Assembly (NCBI GenBank): GCA_937995595.1
Contig: CALKJW010000034.1
Coordinates: 31,496 to 95,495, forward strand
DNA length: 64,000 nucleotides
Reading direction: 5' to 3'
Source of the DNA: an uncultured Phycisphaerales bacterium
Lineage (GTDB): Bacteria; Planctomycetota; Phycisphaerae; Phycisphaerales; UBA1924
Positions 35,485 to 43,971 of the stretch are shown here, one piece after another. Positions within the stretch are counted from its first letter, which is position 1; every line of letters starts with the position of its first letter. Both the position numbers and the translations under genes were made by a program. The notes under the pieces were generated by a model that worked only from the letters and a program-made list of their open reading frames with translations, was not told the origin of the DNA and ran no database searches.

Positions 35485-36494
35485 CGCGTCTGCTCGCGAC
35501 GCTCACCCTCGCGTGGCTCGCGGCGATGCCTGCCACAGCGCTCGCCGGCGGCCACGCGCCGCACCAGCCGGACGAAACCGGCGCACCGCTCGCCGCGCCG
35601 GCGGGCGCGGCGGCGCAGCGCCCCGAGTGGGTCGAGCGCCGCCTAGCCGCGCTGCGGCCCGAGCGCCCGCGCGAGTACCTCGAACTCGGCGAAGAAATCG
35701 CCGAACAGGCCGACAACCCGTCGATGCGCACGCTGGCGCGGACGCTGTTCGTTCTGGCGTACGAGACGAGCAAGACAGCGCCCGACGGCCGCGCCGCGCA
35801 GCCCGCCGGGTCGAGCGGCGCAGCGGCGGAGGGCGACCTGCGCGTGAGCGTGTGCCTCGCGCTGGCCGCCTTGACCGACCGCGAGCACGAGCGGACCTGG
35901 CTGCGCGCGATCGCCGCGTCGCTGGGCTGGAAGGCGGGGCGGGCCGATGGCGGCGCGCGACGCGCAACCGCCGCGATCGACCCCGCCGCGCTAGACCTTT
36001 CCAACGCGCTGAGCCTGATCCGCATCGGCGAGGGCCGGCAGGCGGCGCGGCTGCTCGACAAGCCCGAGGTCGCCCAACTGCTGCTGCGCACCGAGCGCCT
36101 GCTCAGCCCCGCCGGCCTGACGGGCGGCGAAGCGCGGGTCCGCCGGCTCATGGCCGAGTGGCCCAACTGCCCGGAGTGCCGCAACCGTCGGTTCGTCAGG
36201 AACGCCGAGGGCGTGCGCCTGTGCCCCAAGTGCGGCGGGCGGCCCGGCCCGCGCCTGCTCCAGCAGGAACTGCTCTACCAGTTGCGGCTGGAGTCGAGCA
36301 TCCTGCAGGGGGTGCAGAAGTCGTGGGTCGCGCAGTCGATCGTCGACGGCGGCGCGCCGCTGCGCGACCTCGACCCCGACGAACTGGCCAAGACCTACAG
36401 CGTCGACCCGACCCGGACCGTGTGGCGCGACGGCGCATGGCACGAGCCCGCCGCGGGCACGCGCCGCGGCGCCGGCGCGGCGGGGTCACGCTGA
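35481..36494 (+). CDS. Secreted protein with a C-terminal zinc ribbon (last gene of the operon)
   Basis: 337 residues. A signal peptide (LLATLTLAWLAAMPATALAGG) precedes an Arg/Ala-rich helical region and a zinc ribbon at about 230-260 (CPECRNRRFVRNAEGVRLCPKCGG). A Zn(Cys)4 site in an exported protein is uncommon, since exported cysteines are usually oxidised. No enzymatic motif is seen. GTG start, coupled by GTGA to the gene before. It ends the operon, 69 bp before the OB-fold gene. Confidence 0.72.
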   Translation: MTRLLATLTLAWLAAMPATALAGGHAPHQPDETGAPLAAPAGAAAQRPEWVERRLAALRPERPREYLELGEEIAEQADNPSMRTLARTLFVLAYETSKTAPDGRAAQPAGSSGAAAEGDLRVSVCLALAALTDREHERTWLRAIAASLGWKAGRADGGARRATAAIDPAALDLSNALSLIRIGEGRQAARLLDKPEVAQLLLRTERLLSPAGLTGGEARVRRLMAEWPNCPECRNRRFVRNAEGVRLCPKCGGRPGPRLLQQELLYQLRLESSILQGVQKSWVAQSIVDGGAPLRDLDPDELAKTYSVDPTRTVWRDGAWHEPAAGTRRGAGAAGSR

Positions 36495-36563
36495 TCGACG
36501 TACACTCGGCTCTCCCGCGACGCGCGGCCGTGCCGCGTGCGCGCGGGAATCACGAGGTGACGA

Positions 36564-36992
36564 ATGCCAGACCCGACCGCCGCCCCCACGCCTCCCGCTT
36601 CGCCCCTGCCCGTCGCGCCCGGCGCGCAGGCCAAGCCCGAGATCACCTTCGACGAGTTCGCCAAGGTCGACCTGCGCGTGGCGCGGGTTGTCAAGGCCGA
36701 GAACCACCCCTCCGCCGATCGGCTCCTGAAACTGCAACTCGACGACGGCTCCGGCACGCCGCGGCAGATCTGCGCCGGCATCCGCGGGGCCTACAGCGCC
36801 GAGGAACTGGTCGGCAAACTCATCGTCATCGTCGCGAACCTCGCCCCGCGCACGATCCGCGGCGAGGAATCCCGCGGGATGCTGCTGGCGGCGAGCGACG
36901 TTCCTAAGGACGCCGCGCAGGCCGCCGGGGAGCGGCGCGTGGTGGTGCTGACCGTCGACAAGGACATCCCGCCCGGTTCGATCGTGAGTTGA
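36564..36992 (+). CDS. tRNA-binding OB-fold protein (MetRS beta/CsaA-like)
   Basis: 142 residues, of which the C-terminal 110 form an EMAP-II-type tRNA-binding domain: [62 protein letters not shown]. This domain occurs at the C-terminus of MetG in many bacteria, and as free CsaA or MetRS-beta. Here it is a separate gene, so it could act in trans on MetRS or as a secretion chaperone (CsaA). The N-terminus is Pro/Ala-rich. The ATG has a strong GAGGTGA site. Confidence 0.88.
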   Translation: MPDPTAAPTPPASPLPVAPGAQAKPEITFDEFAKVDLRVARVVKAENHPSADRLLKLQLDDGSGTPRQICAGIRGAYSAEELVGKLIVIVANLAPRTIRGEESRGMLLAASDVPKDAAQAAGERRVVVLTVDKDIPPGSIVS

Positions 36993-36998
36993 TCCGCG

Positions 36999-38018
36999 TC
37001 AGGGCCGCTGGTCGCCGCGCCGGCCGCCGCCGCGCCTGCGCATCGGCTCGCGCTCGTCGGGGCCCTGGGGCTTGTCGCCGTCGCGGGCCCGCTGCCGCTC
37101 GCGCTCGATCATCCGTTGCATGAATCGCAGCACCTCCGACTCGCGCTCGGAGGCGCGGCGGTCCAACTCCGCCAGTTCGCGCCGGGCGTTCTCGATCTGC
37201 CGGTTCAGATCGTGCCGGCCGATGTCGGCACGCGCTTCGAGGTGCGCCACGACCGCGCCGCGAAAGGCCTCCTCGGCCCGCGCGCGATCGGCCTCGGGCG
37301 CGCCCGCGTCGCGCTCGATCTCGATGAGGCGGCGCGCGGCCTCCATCGCCTCGCGCCCGGCGCGCAACTCGCGCATCCGCAGTTCGAACAGCGCGGGGTC
37401 GTTCTGCCGCAGTTCGATCATCGGCCGGAAGCGCGGGAACATCTCGCGCATCCGGCGCGCGGCCTCGTCCGGGTCGGCCTTCTCCAGTTCGATGAACATC
37501 TCGTGCAGCCGCGGCTGGGCGGTCCGCAGGAACTCGCGCACCGCGGAGCGCTCCTCGTCGGTCAGCGGCCGGTCCGGCGGCGGCTCGCGCCCGCCTTCGC
37601 CCCCCGGCCCGCCTTCGCGCGGGCCGCGACCCTGCCCACGCTGACCCGGCGGCCCGTCGAACGGCTCACCGTCGAACATCCCACCCGCCCCCGCACTCGC
37701 CCCACCACCAGGCCCGCCCGGCCCGCGCCCGATGTCGGGGAACTCCGCCTCGACCTCGGCGGGGTCGGCGCCGTTGTCGAGCATGCGGAGGGCATGCTCC
37801 ATGCGTTCCACCTGCCGACGCGCAAACTCGAGCCGACGCTCGATCACGTCGCGCAGCACGCGACGACCGCCCCCGCCCTCCTGCCCGTGCGGCGGCACGG
37901 GACGCTGGGCCCGCTCGCCGCGAGGCTCGGGCTGGGGCGCGCCGAGGGCCGTGCCGACGCCAAGCGCCATCGCGCCCACCCACACCGATACGACAAACGC
38001 GAACACTCGCCCGTTCAT
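36999..38018 (-). CDS. Secreted Arg/Gly-rich protein of unknown function, end of sigma operon
   Basis: 339 residues. The N-terminus looks like a signal peptide (VFAFVVSVWVGAMALGVGTALGAP). Residues about 50-100 are helical (RRLEFARRQVERMEHALRML), a Gly/Pro-rich linker spans about 105-150, and a long charged coiled-coil-like C-terminus follows (RRMREMFPRFRPMIELRQN, EARADIGRHDLNRQIENARREL). No family is recognised. The ATG overlaps the stop of the anti-sigma-like gene by one base (TGATG), so it belongs to that operon and may be an envelope sensor or effector. Confidence 0.65.
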   Translation of the reverse strand: MNGRVFAFVVSVWVGAMALGVGTALGAPQPEPRGERAQRPVPPHGQEGGGGRRVLRDVIERRLEFARRQVERMEHALRMLDNGADPAEVEAEFPDIGRGPGGPGGGASAGAGGMFDGEPFDGPPGQRGQGRGPREGGPGGEGGREPPPDRPLTDEERSAVREFLRTAQPRLHEMFIELEKADPDEAARRMREMFPRFRPMIELRQNDPALFELRMRELRAGREAMEAARRLIEIERDAGAPEADRARAEEAFRGAVVAHLEARADIGRHDLNRQIENARRELAELDRRASERESEVLRFMQRMIERERQRARDGDKPQGPDEREPMRRRGGGRRGDQRP

Positions 38019-38632
38019 CACAGCGACTCCCAATCAAGCAGCTCGTCGGTCCACGAGGCGTCGCTCTCCGACCCGACGGCGCGGCCCGCGCTCTCGACGG
38101 CCGGTGATGCGTCCAGCAGGTCCATGAACGCGCCGAGTTCGCGGTCGAACGACGCCGCGAGCAGCGAAGCGTCGGGCCCCGTGTTCGCCGTGCCGGCGTT
38201 CTTCGAGAGCATCAGCACCGCGGCCGTCCCGCCGACGAGCAGCACCGCCGCGGCGATGCGTGCAAGCGTGCCGAGCCTCCGCGCGGGCCCTATGCGGCCC
38301 GCGACGGCGCGCCGATGCCCGCGCTCGTGCGGGCGCGCGGCCGGTGTGGCCGCCGCGGCGATCATCGGCCGGCTCGCCTCGTACACGTCGCGCTCGATCG
38401 ACGCCGGCGCGCCGGCACGCTCGATGCGCCCCAGCGTGTCGAGTTGGTCCGCCTGCGCGCGGACATCCGCCGGCACCGGCGCGCGGAAGGCCTCGATGCT
38501 CGCGGCGAACGCGCCCGGGGCCAGGCCGGCGGGCGCGGAGTCTCGGTCGGCCGCGCCCAGCGCGTCGAGCATCCGCTCAAGGTCGCGCAGGTCGTCGGGC
38601 GTGCGGGCGTTGTGGTCGTCGGGCGTGTTCAT
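38018..38632 (-). CDS. Probable membrane anti-sigma factor
   Basis: 204 residues. A charged cytoplasmic N-terminus (DLRDLERMLDALGAADRD) is followed by one TM segment (LARIAAAVLLVGGTAAVLML) and an acidic periplasmic tail ending DWESL. No zinc-binding HxxxCxxC motif is present. The four-base gap to the ECF sigma gene and its single TM support the anti-sigma assignment; sequence alone would not. It is coupled to the downstream secreted protein gene. Confidence 0.6.
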   Translation of the reverse strand: MNTPDDHNARTPDDLRDLERMLDALGAADRDSAPAGLAPGAFAASIEAFRAPVPADVRAQADQLDTLGRIERAGAPASIERDVYEASRPMIAAAATPAARPHERGHRRAVAGRIGPARRLGTLARIAAAVLLVGGTAAVLMLSKNAGTANTGPDASLLAASFDRELGAFMDLLDASPAVESAGRAVGSESDASWTDELLDWESL

Positions 38633-38636
38633 GCGG

Positions 38637-39380
38637 TCACTCCCCACCGTTGAAGCCGGCCAGCGCGGGCGTCGCGCCGCCGGCGGTCATGATGTCCTTG
38701 AGTTTGCGCAGCGCCCGGTGGTGCCGCGCCAGCAGCGTGCCGATCGGTTCTTCGAGCAGGTCGGCGATCTGCCTGAACGACATGCCCGCGTGGTGCCGGA
38801 GTTCGATCACCTCGCGGTCCGCGTCGGGCAGACGCTCCAGCGCCGAACGCAGCGCGTCGAGCACCGCGGGGCGATCGTCGCGCTCGGTCTCGCCCGCCGC
38901 GGCGAGGGTGCTGAGCGAATCCGGGTCGGTCGGCGCGGCCTGGCGGCGCGCCCGCCGCACCTCGTCCCGGATGCGGTTCATCGCGACGCGGAACAGCCAC
39001 GACTCGAACCGTCCCTGCTCGGTGTACCCCCCGCCGACGAGTTTGCGCGCGACCGTCACGAACACGGATTGGGTGATCTCCTCGGCCAACTCGCACCCTT
39101 CCGACCTTCGACGCCCGCTCCCGCCCCCTCTTGACGCCGGCCCCACAAGCCCTGATCCCCCACTCGCCACCGCTCCGTGCAACCCGGGGCCGCCCCCGAC
39201 CGGAACGCCCCGTCCGAGCCTCGACTTGGCCAGCGCGTAGACCCGGCGGGCGTACAGCCCCACCAAGGCCCGCCAAGCCCCCTCGTCGCCTTCGGAGGCC
39301 GCGCGGAGCAACGCCGTCACGTCCGGGCTTTGGGACGCCTCGTGCGGCAGGCGGGAATCGCTCTGGCCTTGCTCCGGCAT
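38637..39380 (-). CDS. ECF sigma factor with a ~40-residue insertion in region 2
   Basis: 247 residues from the ATG at 39380 (strong CAGGAG site); a longer ATG at 39431 overlaps the nth stop (ATGA) and would give 264. Region 2 is split: WRALVGLYARRVYALAKSRLG, then a Gly/Ser/Arg-rich insertion (about residues 56-95), then CELAEEITQSVFVTVARKL and FESWLFRVAMNRIRDEVRRA. Region 4 is intact (LERLPDADREVIELRHHAG, FRQIADLLEEPIGTLLARHH). The insertion separates the first helix of region 2 from the rest; the frame stays open. The anti-sigma-like gene follows after four bases. Confidence 0.88.
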   Translation of the reverse strand: MPEQGQSDSRLPHEASQSPDVTALLRAASEGDEGAWRALVGLYARRVYALAKSRLGRGVPVGGGPGLHGAVASGGSGLVGPASRGGGSGRRRSEGCELAEEITQSVFVTVARKLVGGGYTEQGRFESWLFRVAMNRIRDEVRRARRQAAPTDPDSLSTLAAAGETERDDRPAVLDALRSALERLPDADREVIELRHHAGMSFRQIADLLEEPIGTLLARHHRALRKLKDIMTAGGATPALAGFNGGE

Positions 39381-39427
39381 CGTCTCCTGACTCACGAAGT
39401 AGAACGCCCGAACCCGCTCCCGATTGC

Positions 39428-40206
<779 letters not shown>

Positions 40207-40210
<4 letters not shown>

Positions 40211-40782
40211 GCGCCGCGCTCCCGGTCGCGCGTCCGGGCCAGACTCCACACCCCTGCGCCCAGCGCCAGCGCCACGGACCCCGCCGCGAGCGACATCAGC
40301 GTCGTCGCGTAGGGGTGCGTCTCCCGGGCGACCTGCCGGTGCGCCGCGGCGGCCTCGTTGTCGCCCGCGCGGGCCGCGGCCCAGTAGGCGTTGGTCGCGC
40401 CGACGAACTTGGGGTTGACGACCATGAGCAGCGACGCCGCACAGGCCAGCGCGACCGACAGCGCCAAACCGCGCAGGTACAGCGCCGGCCTGCGCTCGCC
40501 GCCGCCGAAGAGCCACACAACGCACGCGAAGGTCCCGACCGCGACCAGCGCGCAGACAAACTGCACCACGTCGGCGATCAGGAACACGGTCTGCGCGATC
40601 CGGCCGCCGACGATCACGGCGTGATCGCCGGTGTAGCGCTCGAACTCGGGCAGGCGCGGGGCCATCGCTCTGGCGGTCGGGAACACCGCCGCGGCGTAGG
40701 CCCCCGCCGCGACGACAAACCCGAGCCAGAGCGCCAGGGCCAGCGCGTGCACGGTCTCGCAGAACGCTCTCCAACTGGACAT
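40207..40782 (-). CDS. DUF4149-like small membrane protein
   Basis: 191 residues with four hydrophobic helices: LALALWLGFVVAAGAYAAAV, VFLIADVVQFVCALVAVGTF, LALSVALACAASLLMVVNP, and MSLAAGSVALALGAGVWSLA. A conserved-looking His and FP motif (VFPTARAM) at the first loop fits DUF4149/TMEM205-type proteins. The function is unknown. It is the first gene of a coupled run with nth, the sigma factor, its likely anti-sigma, and a secreted protein. Divergent from the TIM-barrel gene. Confidence 0.65.
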
Positions 40783-40832
40783 GGCGGATGGTAGTTCCAG
40801 CCGCGCCGCCCGGGCCCCGACGCCGGCGGCGC

Positions 40833-40838
40833 AATAAT
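40833..40838 (+). promoter_or_regulatory. Candidate -10 element of the TIM-barrel gene (leaderless start)
   Basis: AATAAT, then GCCCGC, then the GTG at 40845. The spacer is identical to that of the CDGSH gene. No Shine-Dalgarno sequence is present. Confidence 0.35.
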
Positions 40839-40844
40839 GCCCGC

Positions 40845-41636
40845 GTGATATTCGCCCCGCGCGTCAGCATCGCCCTGTGCGGACTCGGCCCCAACGGCCC
40901 GGGCGGGGGCGACGTGCGCGCGCAGGTCGAATGGGCCCGTGCGCGCGGCGCGGGCGCGGTCCATCTCGACGCCACGGCCCCCGGCGTGCGGCCGCGCGAT
41001 CTGGACCGTTCCGCTCGGCGCGACCTCGCCTCGCTCCTGCGGCGCAACGGGCTTGCGCTCGGCGGGATCGACCTCTGGGTTCCGCCCGAGCACTTCGTCG
41101 AGCCGGCCCGTGCCGACCGGGCCGCGGCGGCACTGCTCGGAGCGATCGACCTCGCCGCTGAGATCGCGGACCTCACGGGGGACCGCGAGCGGGTCGCGCG
41201 GGTCGGCGTGGTGTTCCCGGAGCGCCTGCCTTCCGACGCGCGTGCGCTGTTCGCCGATCGCGCCGACCGCGCGGGGGCGTGCGTGGCCGACCACGCGCCG
41301 CGCGCAGTCGAGGCCGTCGCCGGCGCCCGCGGACCGCTCGGCGTCGGCATCGATCCTGCCGCGTGCCTTGCCGACGGCGTGGACCCCGCGGCGGCCGCGC
41401 TGCGGGCCGGGAGCGCCCTGCTCGCGGCCCGCCTGAGCGACATCTCTCGGCTCGCGGGCGGCGGTCGCGTGGTTCCGGGCTCCGGAGAGGGCCGGCTCGA
41501 CGTGCTGGCGTACACCGTCGCGCTGGCCACGGCCGGGTTCGACGGCTCGCTGGCGATCGACGTTCGCGGGCTCGGCGACTCTTACTCCGCTGTCGGTTCG
41601 GCGATCGCTGCGCTCGCCGTGGACACGCTCAGGTGA
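40845..41636 (+). CDS. TIM-barrel sugar isomerase/epimerase-like protein
   Basis: 263 residues from a GTG start. Features of the AP-endonuclease-2/xylose-isomerase superfamily are visible but eroded: QVEWARARGAGAVHLDAT, LRRNGLALGGIDLWVPPEHF, VGVGIDPAACLADG-like, and VPGSGEGRLDVLAYTVAL with FDGSLAIDVRG. Metal ligands are not all clear, so activity is uncertain. It converges with the yebC gene (1 bp between stops). The start is preferred because of the start-proximal -10 motif and the lack of any other codon near the first strand. Confidence 0.65.
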   Translation: MIFAPRVSIALCGLGPNGPGGGDVRAQVEWARARGAGAVHLDATAPGVRPRDLDRSARRDLASLLRRNGLALGGIDLWVPPEHFVEPARADRAAAALLGAIDLAAEIADLTGDRERVARVGVVFPERLPSDARALFADRADRAGACVADHAPRAVEAVAGARGPLGVGIDPAACLADGVDPAAAALRAGSALLAARLSDISRLAGGGRVVPGSGEGRLDVLAYTVALATAGFDGSLAIDVRGLGDSYSAVGSAIAALAVDTLR

Positions 41637-41637
41637 A

Positions 41638-42390
41638 TCAGCCAAGGTCGGCCATCTCGGCCTCGGGGATCTCGAAGTTGGCGTAGACCTTCTGCACGTC
41701 GTCGTTGTCCTCGAGCGTGTCGATGAGTTTGAGGACCGCCCGGGCGGCGTCGCCCGAGACCGCGACGGTGTTGGTCGGCGCGAGGTTGATCGCGGCGGAT
41801 TCGATCGTGAGCCCGGCCTTCTCCACGGCCTCCTTGACGCGTGCAAAGTCGGCCGGCTCGGTGAGCACGAGCCACGGCCCGTCGTCGGTCGGAGGCTCGA
41901 CGTCGCGCGCGCCCGCCTCGACGGCCAGGTCGATCAGGCGGTCGGCGTTCACGCCGGCGGGCGCGACGGCGATCTCGCCGCGGGTCTCGAACATGAACGA
42001 GACGCAACCGGTTGCGCCGAGATTGCCGCCGTACTTGGCGAAGGCGTTGCGAACGTCGCCCGCGGTGCGCGTGCGGTTGTCGGTCAGGGCGTCGACGACG
42101 ACGGCCACGCCGCCGGGGCCGTAGCCCTCGTAGCGCACGTTCTCGTAGTTCTGCCCGCCCAGTTCGCCGACGCCCTTCCTGATGGCGCGCTCGATGGTCT
42201 CGCGCGGGACGTTGGCGTAGCGAGCCTCGTCGATCGCGTAGCGCAGGGCGAGGTTCATGCCCGGGTCCGGCCCGCCGTGCTTGGCCGCGACCATGATCAG
42301 TTTCACGCACTTGGTCCACACCTTGCTTCGGCGCGAGTCCACCACGGCCTTGCGGTGCTTGACCTTGCTCCATTTGTTGTGGCCAGCCAC
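41638..42390 (-). CDS. YebC/PmpR-family regulatory/translation factor
   Basis: 250 residues, the standard YebC length. MAGHNKWSKVKHRKAV at the N-terminus (a GTG start) is diagnostic, followed by DPGMNLALRYAIDEARYANVP, YEGYGPGGVAVVVDALTDN and the acidic end. The family acts as transcription regulators, and recent work links it to relief of ribosome stalling at proline-rich stretches. That suits this proteome, which is rich in Pro runs. The GTG at 42390 has AGGAGG upstream. It converges with the TIM-barrel gene. Confidence 0.95.
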   Translation of the reverse strand: MAGHNKWSKVKHRKAVVDSRRSKVWTKCVKLIMVAAKHGGPDPGMNLALRYAIDEARYANVPRETIERAIRKGVGELGGQNYENVRYEGYGPGGVAVVVDALTDNRTRTAGDVRNAFAKYGGNLGATGCVSFMFETRGEIAVAPAGVNADRLIDLAVEAGARDVEPPTDDGPWLVLTEPADFARVKEAVEKAGLTIESAAINLAPTNTVAVSGDAARAVLKLIDTLEDNDDVQKVYANFEIPEAEMADLG

Positions 42391-42408
42391 GTGCGGTCGC
42401 CTCCTGCC

Positions 42409-43155
42409 TCACTCGCGCTCGGTCGCGCCCGGCTTCCGGCGCGCGGGACGGTGCCCGCCACGCGCCGCGCCGCGGGCCCGGCCCGCCGGACGGGTCTCGT
42501 CCTTGTGGGGCCTACCGCCCTCGGCGGCATCCGCCGCGGGGTCGTCGGCCCAGGCCTGCAGCAGCGCGTAGGCCTCGAGCATCTCGCCGGCGCGCACCTT
42601 GCGCTCGAGCATCGCCGAGGCGGACTCGGGCGTCGCGTCCGCCTCCGTCGCGCCGCGCTCCGCCAGCCGTCGCAGGATGCGGCCGTCGACCGGCGCGGCG
42701 TGCCCGCCCAGGCAGAGCAGCGTGACGCGCGCGGCGACGAACCGCGGGGTGCCGTCGAGCGACTCCAGGTACTCGCGCGCCTCGCGCTTCGACATCGCGC
42801 CCAGGTGCTCGAGCCCGACGCGGTGCTGCCGCGCGTACACCGCGTGCAGCGCGGCCCGCAGCCGGCGGGCGCGCTCCTCGGCGCGCGGGTAGCGCTCGCC
42901 GATGATCCGCGCCAGTTCGCCCGGCATGCACACGCGCAGTTCGTTGAAATCGACCACCGCCTGCTCGACGCGCTTCATCGCCGCCGCGGCCTTGGACGAC
43001 GTCGATTCCCACAGCAGGAACGACCGCACGAACTGGTCGAGCACCGGCTCGGCCGGGTCGATGCACGGCTTCTCGGCCACGCACGCCGCGCCGGCGTACG
43101 CCCCGCGCAGGTGCTTGAACAGGTGCGACAGGTCCTTGCCGGCGTCGGCGCTCAC
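42409..43155 (-). CDS. Endonuclease-III-like HhH protein lacking the catalytic lysine
   Basis: 248 residues. The HhH-GPD fold is recognisable: PVLDQFVRSFLLWESTSSKA corresponds to the endonuclease III N-terminal helices, and YLESLDGTPRFVAARVTLLC then HAAPVDGRILRRL to the HhH and the Asp loop. The catalytic Lys (GVGRKTA in EndoIII) is replaced by GTPRFVA; the Asp of VDTHV is kept in VDGRI. No Fe-S cysteines follow. The C-terminus is a basic Arg/Gly/Pro tail. The start GTG overlaps the rbfA stop (GTGA). A role in RNA or ribosome work is suggested only by the neighbours. Confidence 0.65.
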   Translation of the reverse strand: MSADAGKDLSHLFKHLRGAYAGAACVAEKPCIDPAEPVLDQFVRSFLLWESTSSKAAAAMKRVEQAVVDFNELRVCMPGELARIIGERYPRAEERARRLRAALHAVYARQHRVGLEHLGAMSKREAREYLESLDGTPRFVAARVTLLCLGGHAAPVDGRILRRLAERGATEADATPESASAMLERKVRAGEMLEAYALLQAWADDPAADAAEGGRPHKDETRPAGRARGAARGGHRPARRKPGATERE

Positions 43156-43532
43156 GATCGGCCCTCCGCCCCGGGCCCCGGCTCCTCGCCGCGCTCGCGC
43201 CGGATCTTCGCGAACGCCTCGAGCAGCCTGGCCTGCTCCCTGGTGGACTCGTCGGCCCGGAAGACCAGTTCGGGCACGTCGGCCATGTCGAGCGCCTCGC
43301 CGAGCCGCCGGCGGAGGTGGCGGGCCGCGTGCTTCAGCGCGTGCATCGTGAGGCCCTGCTTCTCGTGCGGCAGGACGGAGACCATGACGAACGCCGACTT
43401 GAGGTCGGGCGTGACCCTGATCCCGGTGAGGGTGATCAGGCCCGAGGCGCGCGGGTCGTGCAGGCCGCGCGCGATCTCCGCCTGCAGCGCCCGCAGCATG
43501 GTGGACTCGACCTGTTCGACGCGCCTGCTCAT
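43152..43532 (-). CDS. rbfA: Ribosome-binding factor A
   Basis: 126 residues. The KH-like fold of RbfA is clear: RVEQVESTMLRALQAEIARGL, DPRASGLITLTGIRVTPDLKSA, VMVSVLP, and MHALKHAARHLRRRLGEAL with the VPELVFRAD end. It matures 16S rRNA and 30S subunits. It is in its usual place after infB, with DUF503 between. The last bases overlap the GTG of the endonuclease-III-like gene. Confidence 0.94.
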   Translation of the reverse strand: MSRRVEQVESTMLRALQAEIARGLHDPRASGLITLTGIRVTPDLKSAFVMVSVLPHEKQGLTMHALKHAARHLRRRLGEALDMADVPELVFRADESTREQARLLEAFAKIRRERGEEPGPGAEGRS

Positions 43533-43548
43533 GGTTCTTGCATCAAAC

Positions 43549-43926
43549 TTAGGCCGCTTCCCCCTCCGGCAGCGCGTCGCGGCGCTCGCCGGGCGTCCAG
43601 AGCGGGCGGCCGTCCTCGTCGGTCTCGGGCAGGCTCTGCTGGGCGTCGAGCACGTCCATCGACCATGCCGCGAGCACGGCGTCGGGCAGTGCGCCGAGTT
43701 TGTCCACCACGCGTGACATCACCGAGCGCAGGTAGGCCCCGTCGGCCGCGACGCAGACCAGCCCGAGCATCGCCCGGTTCCAGACCTCCAGCGCGCCGAC
43801 CTCCGCCACGGCCACCATGTGCTCGCGGTGCAGGCGGTCCTTGAGCGACCTGACGACCCGCCGCTTGTCCTTGAGCGATCGCGCGTGGGGCACTTCGAGT
43901 TCGAACTGGAGGATGCCGATCTTCAT
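43549..43926 (-). CDS. DUF503 family protein
   Basis: 125 residues with the DUF503 N-terminus MKIGILQFELEVPHARSLKDKRR and VVRSLKDRLHREHMVAVAEVG. The family (YlxP in Firmicutes) is commonly located between infB and rbfA and is a small ferredoxin-like protein, thought to act in ribosome maturation. The start is ATG 43926; a GTG at 43941 is possible. The C-terminal 25 residues are Glu/Pro-rich. Confidence 0.85.
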   Translation of the reverse strand: MKIGILQFELEVPHARSLKDKRRVVRSLKDRLHREHMVAVAEVGALEVWNRAMLGLVCVAADGAYLRSVMSRVVDKLGALPDAVLAAWSMDVLDAQQSLPETDEDGRPLWTPGERRDALPEGEAA

Positions 43927-43971
43927 GGGAGAGCGGGCCACTCACGGGCGCGCGGGCCGGCGCACGCACCG

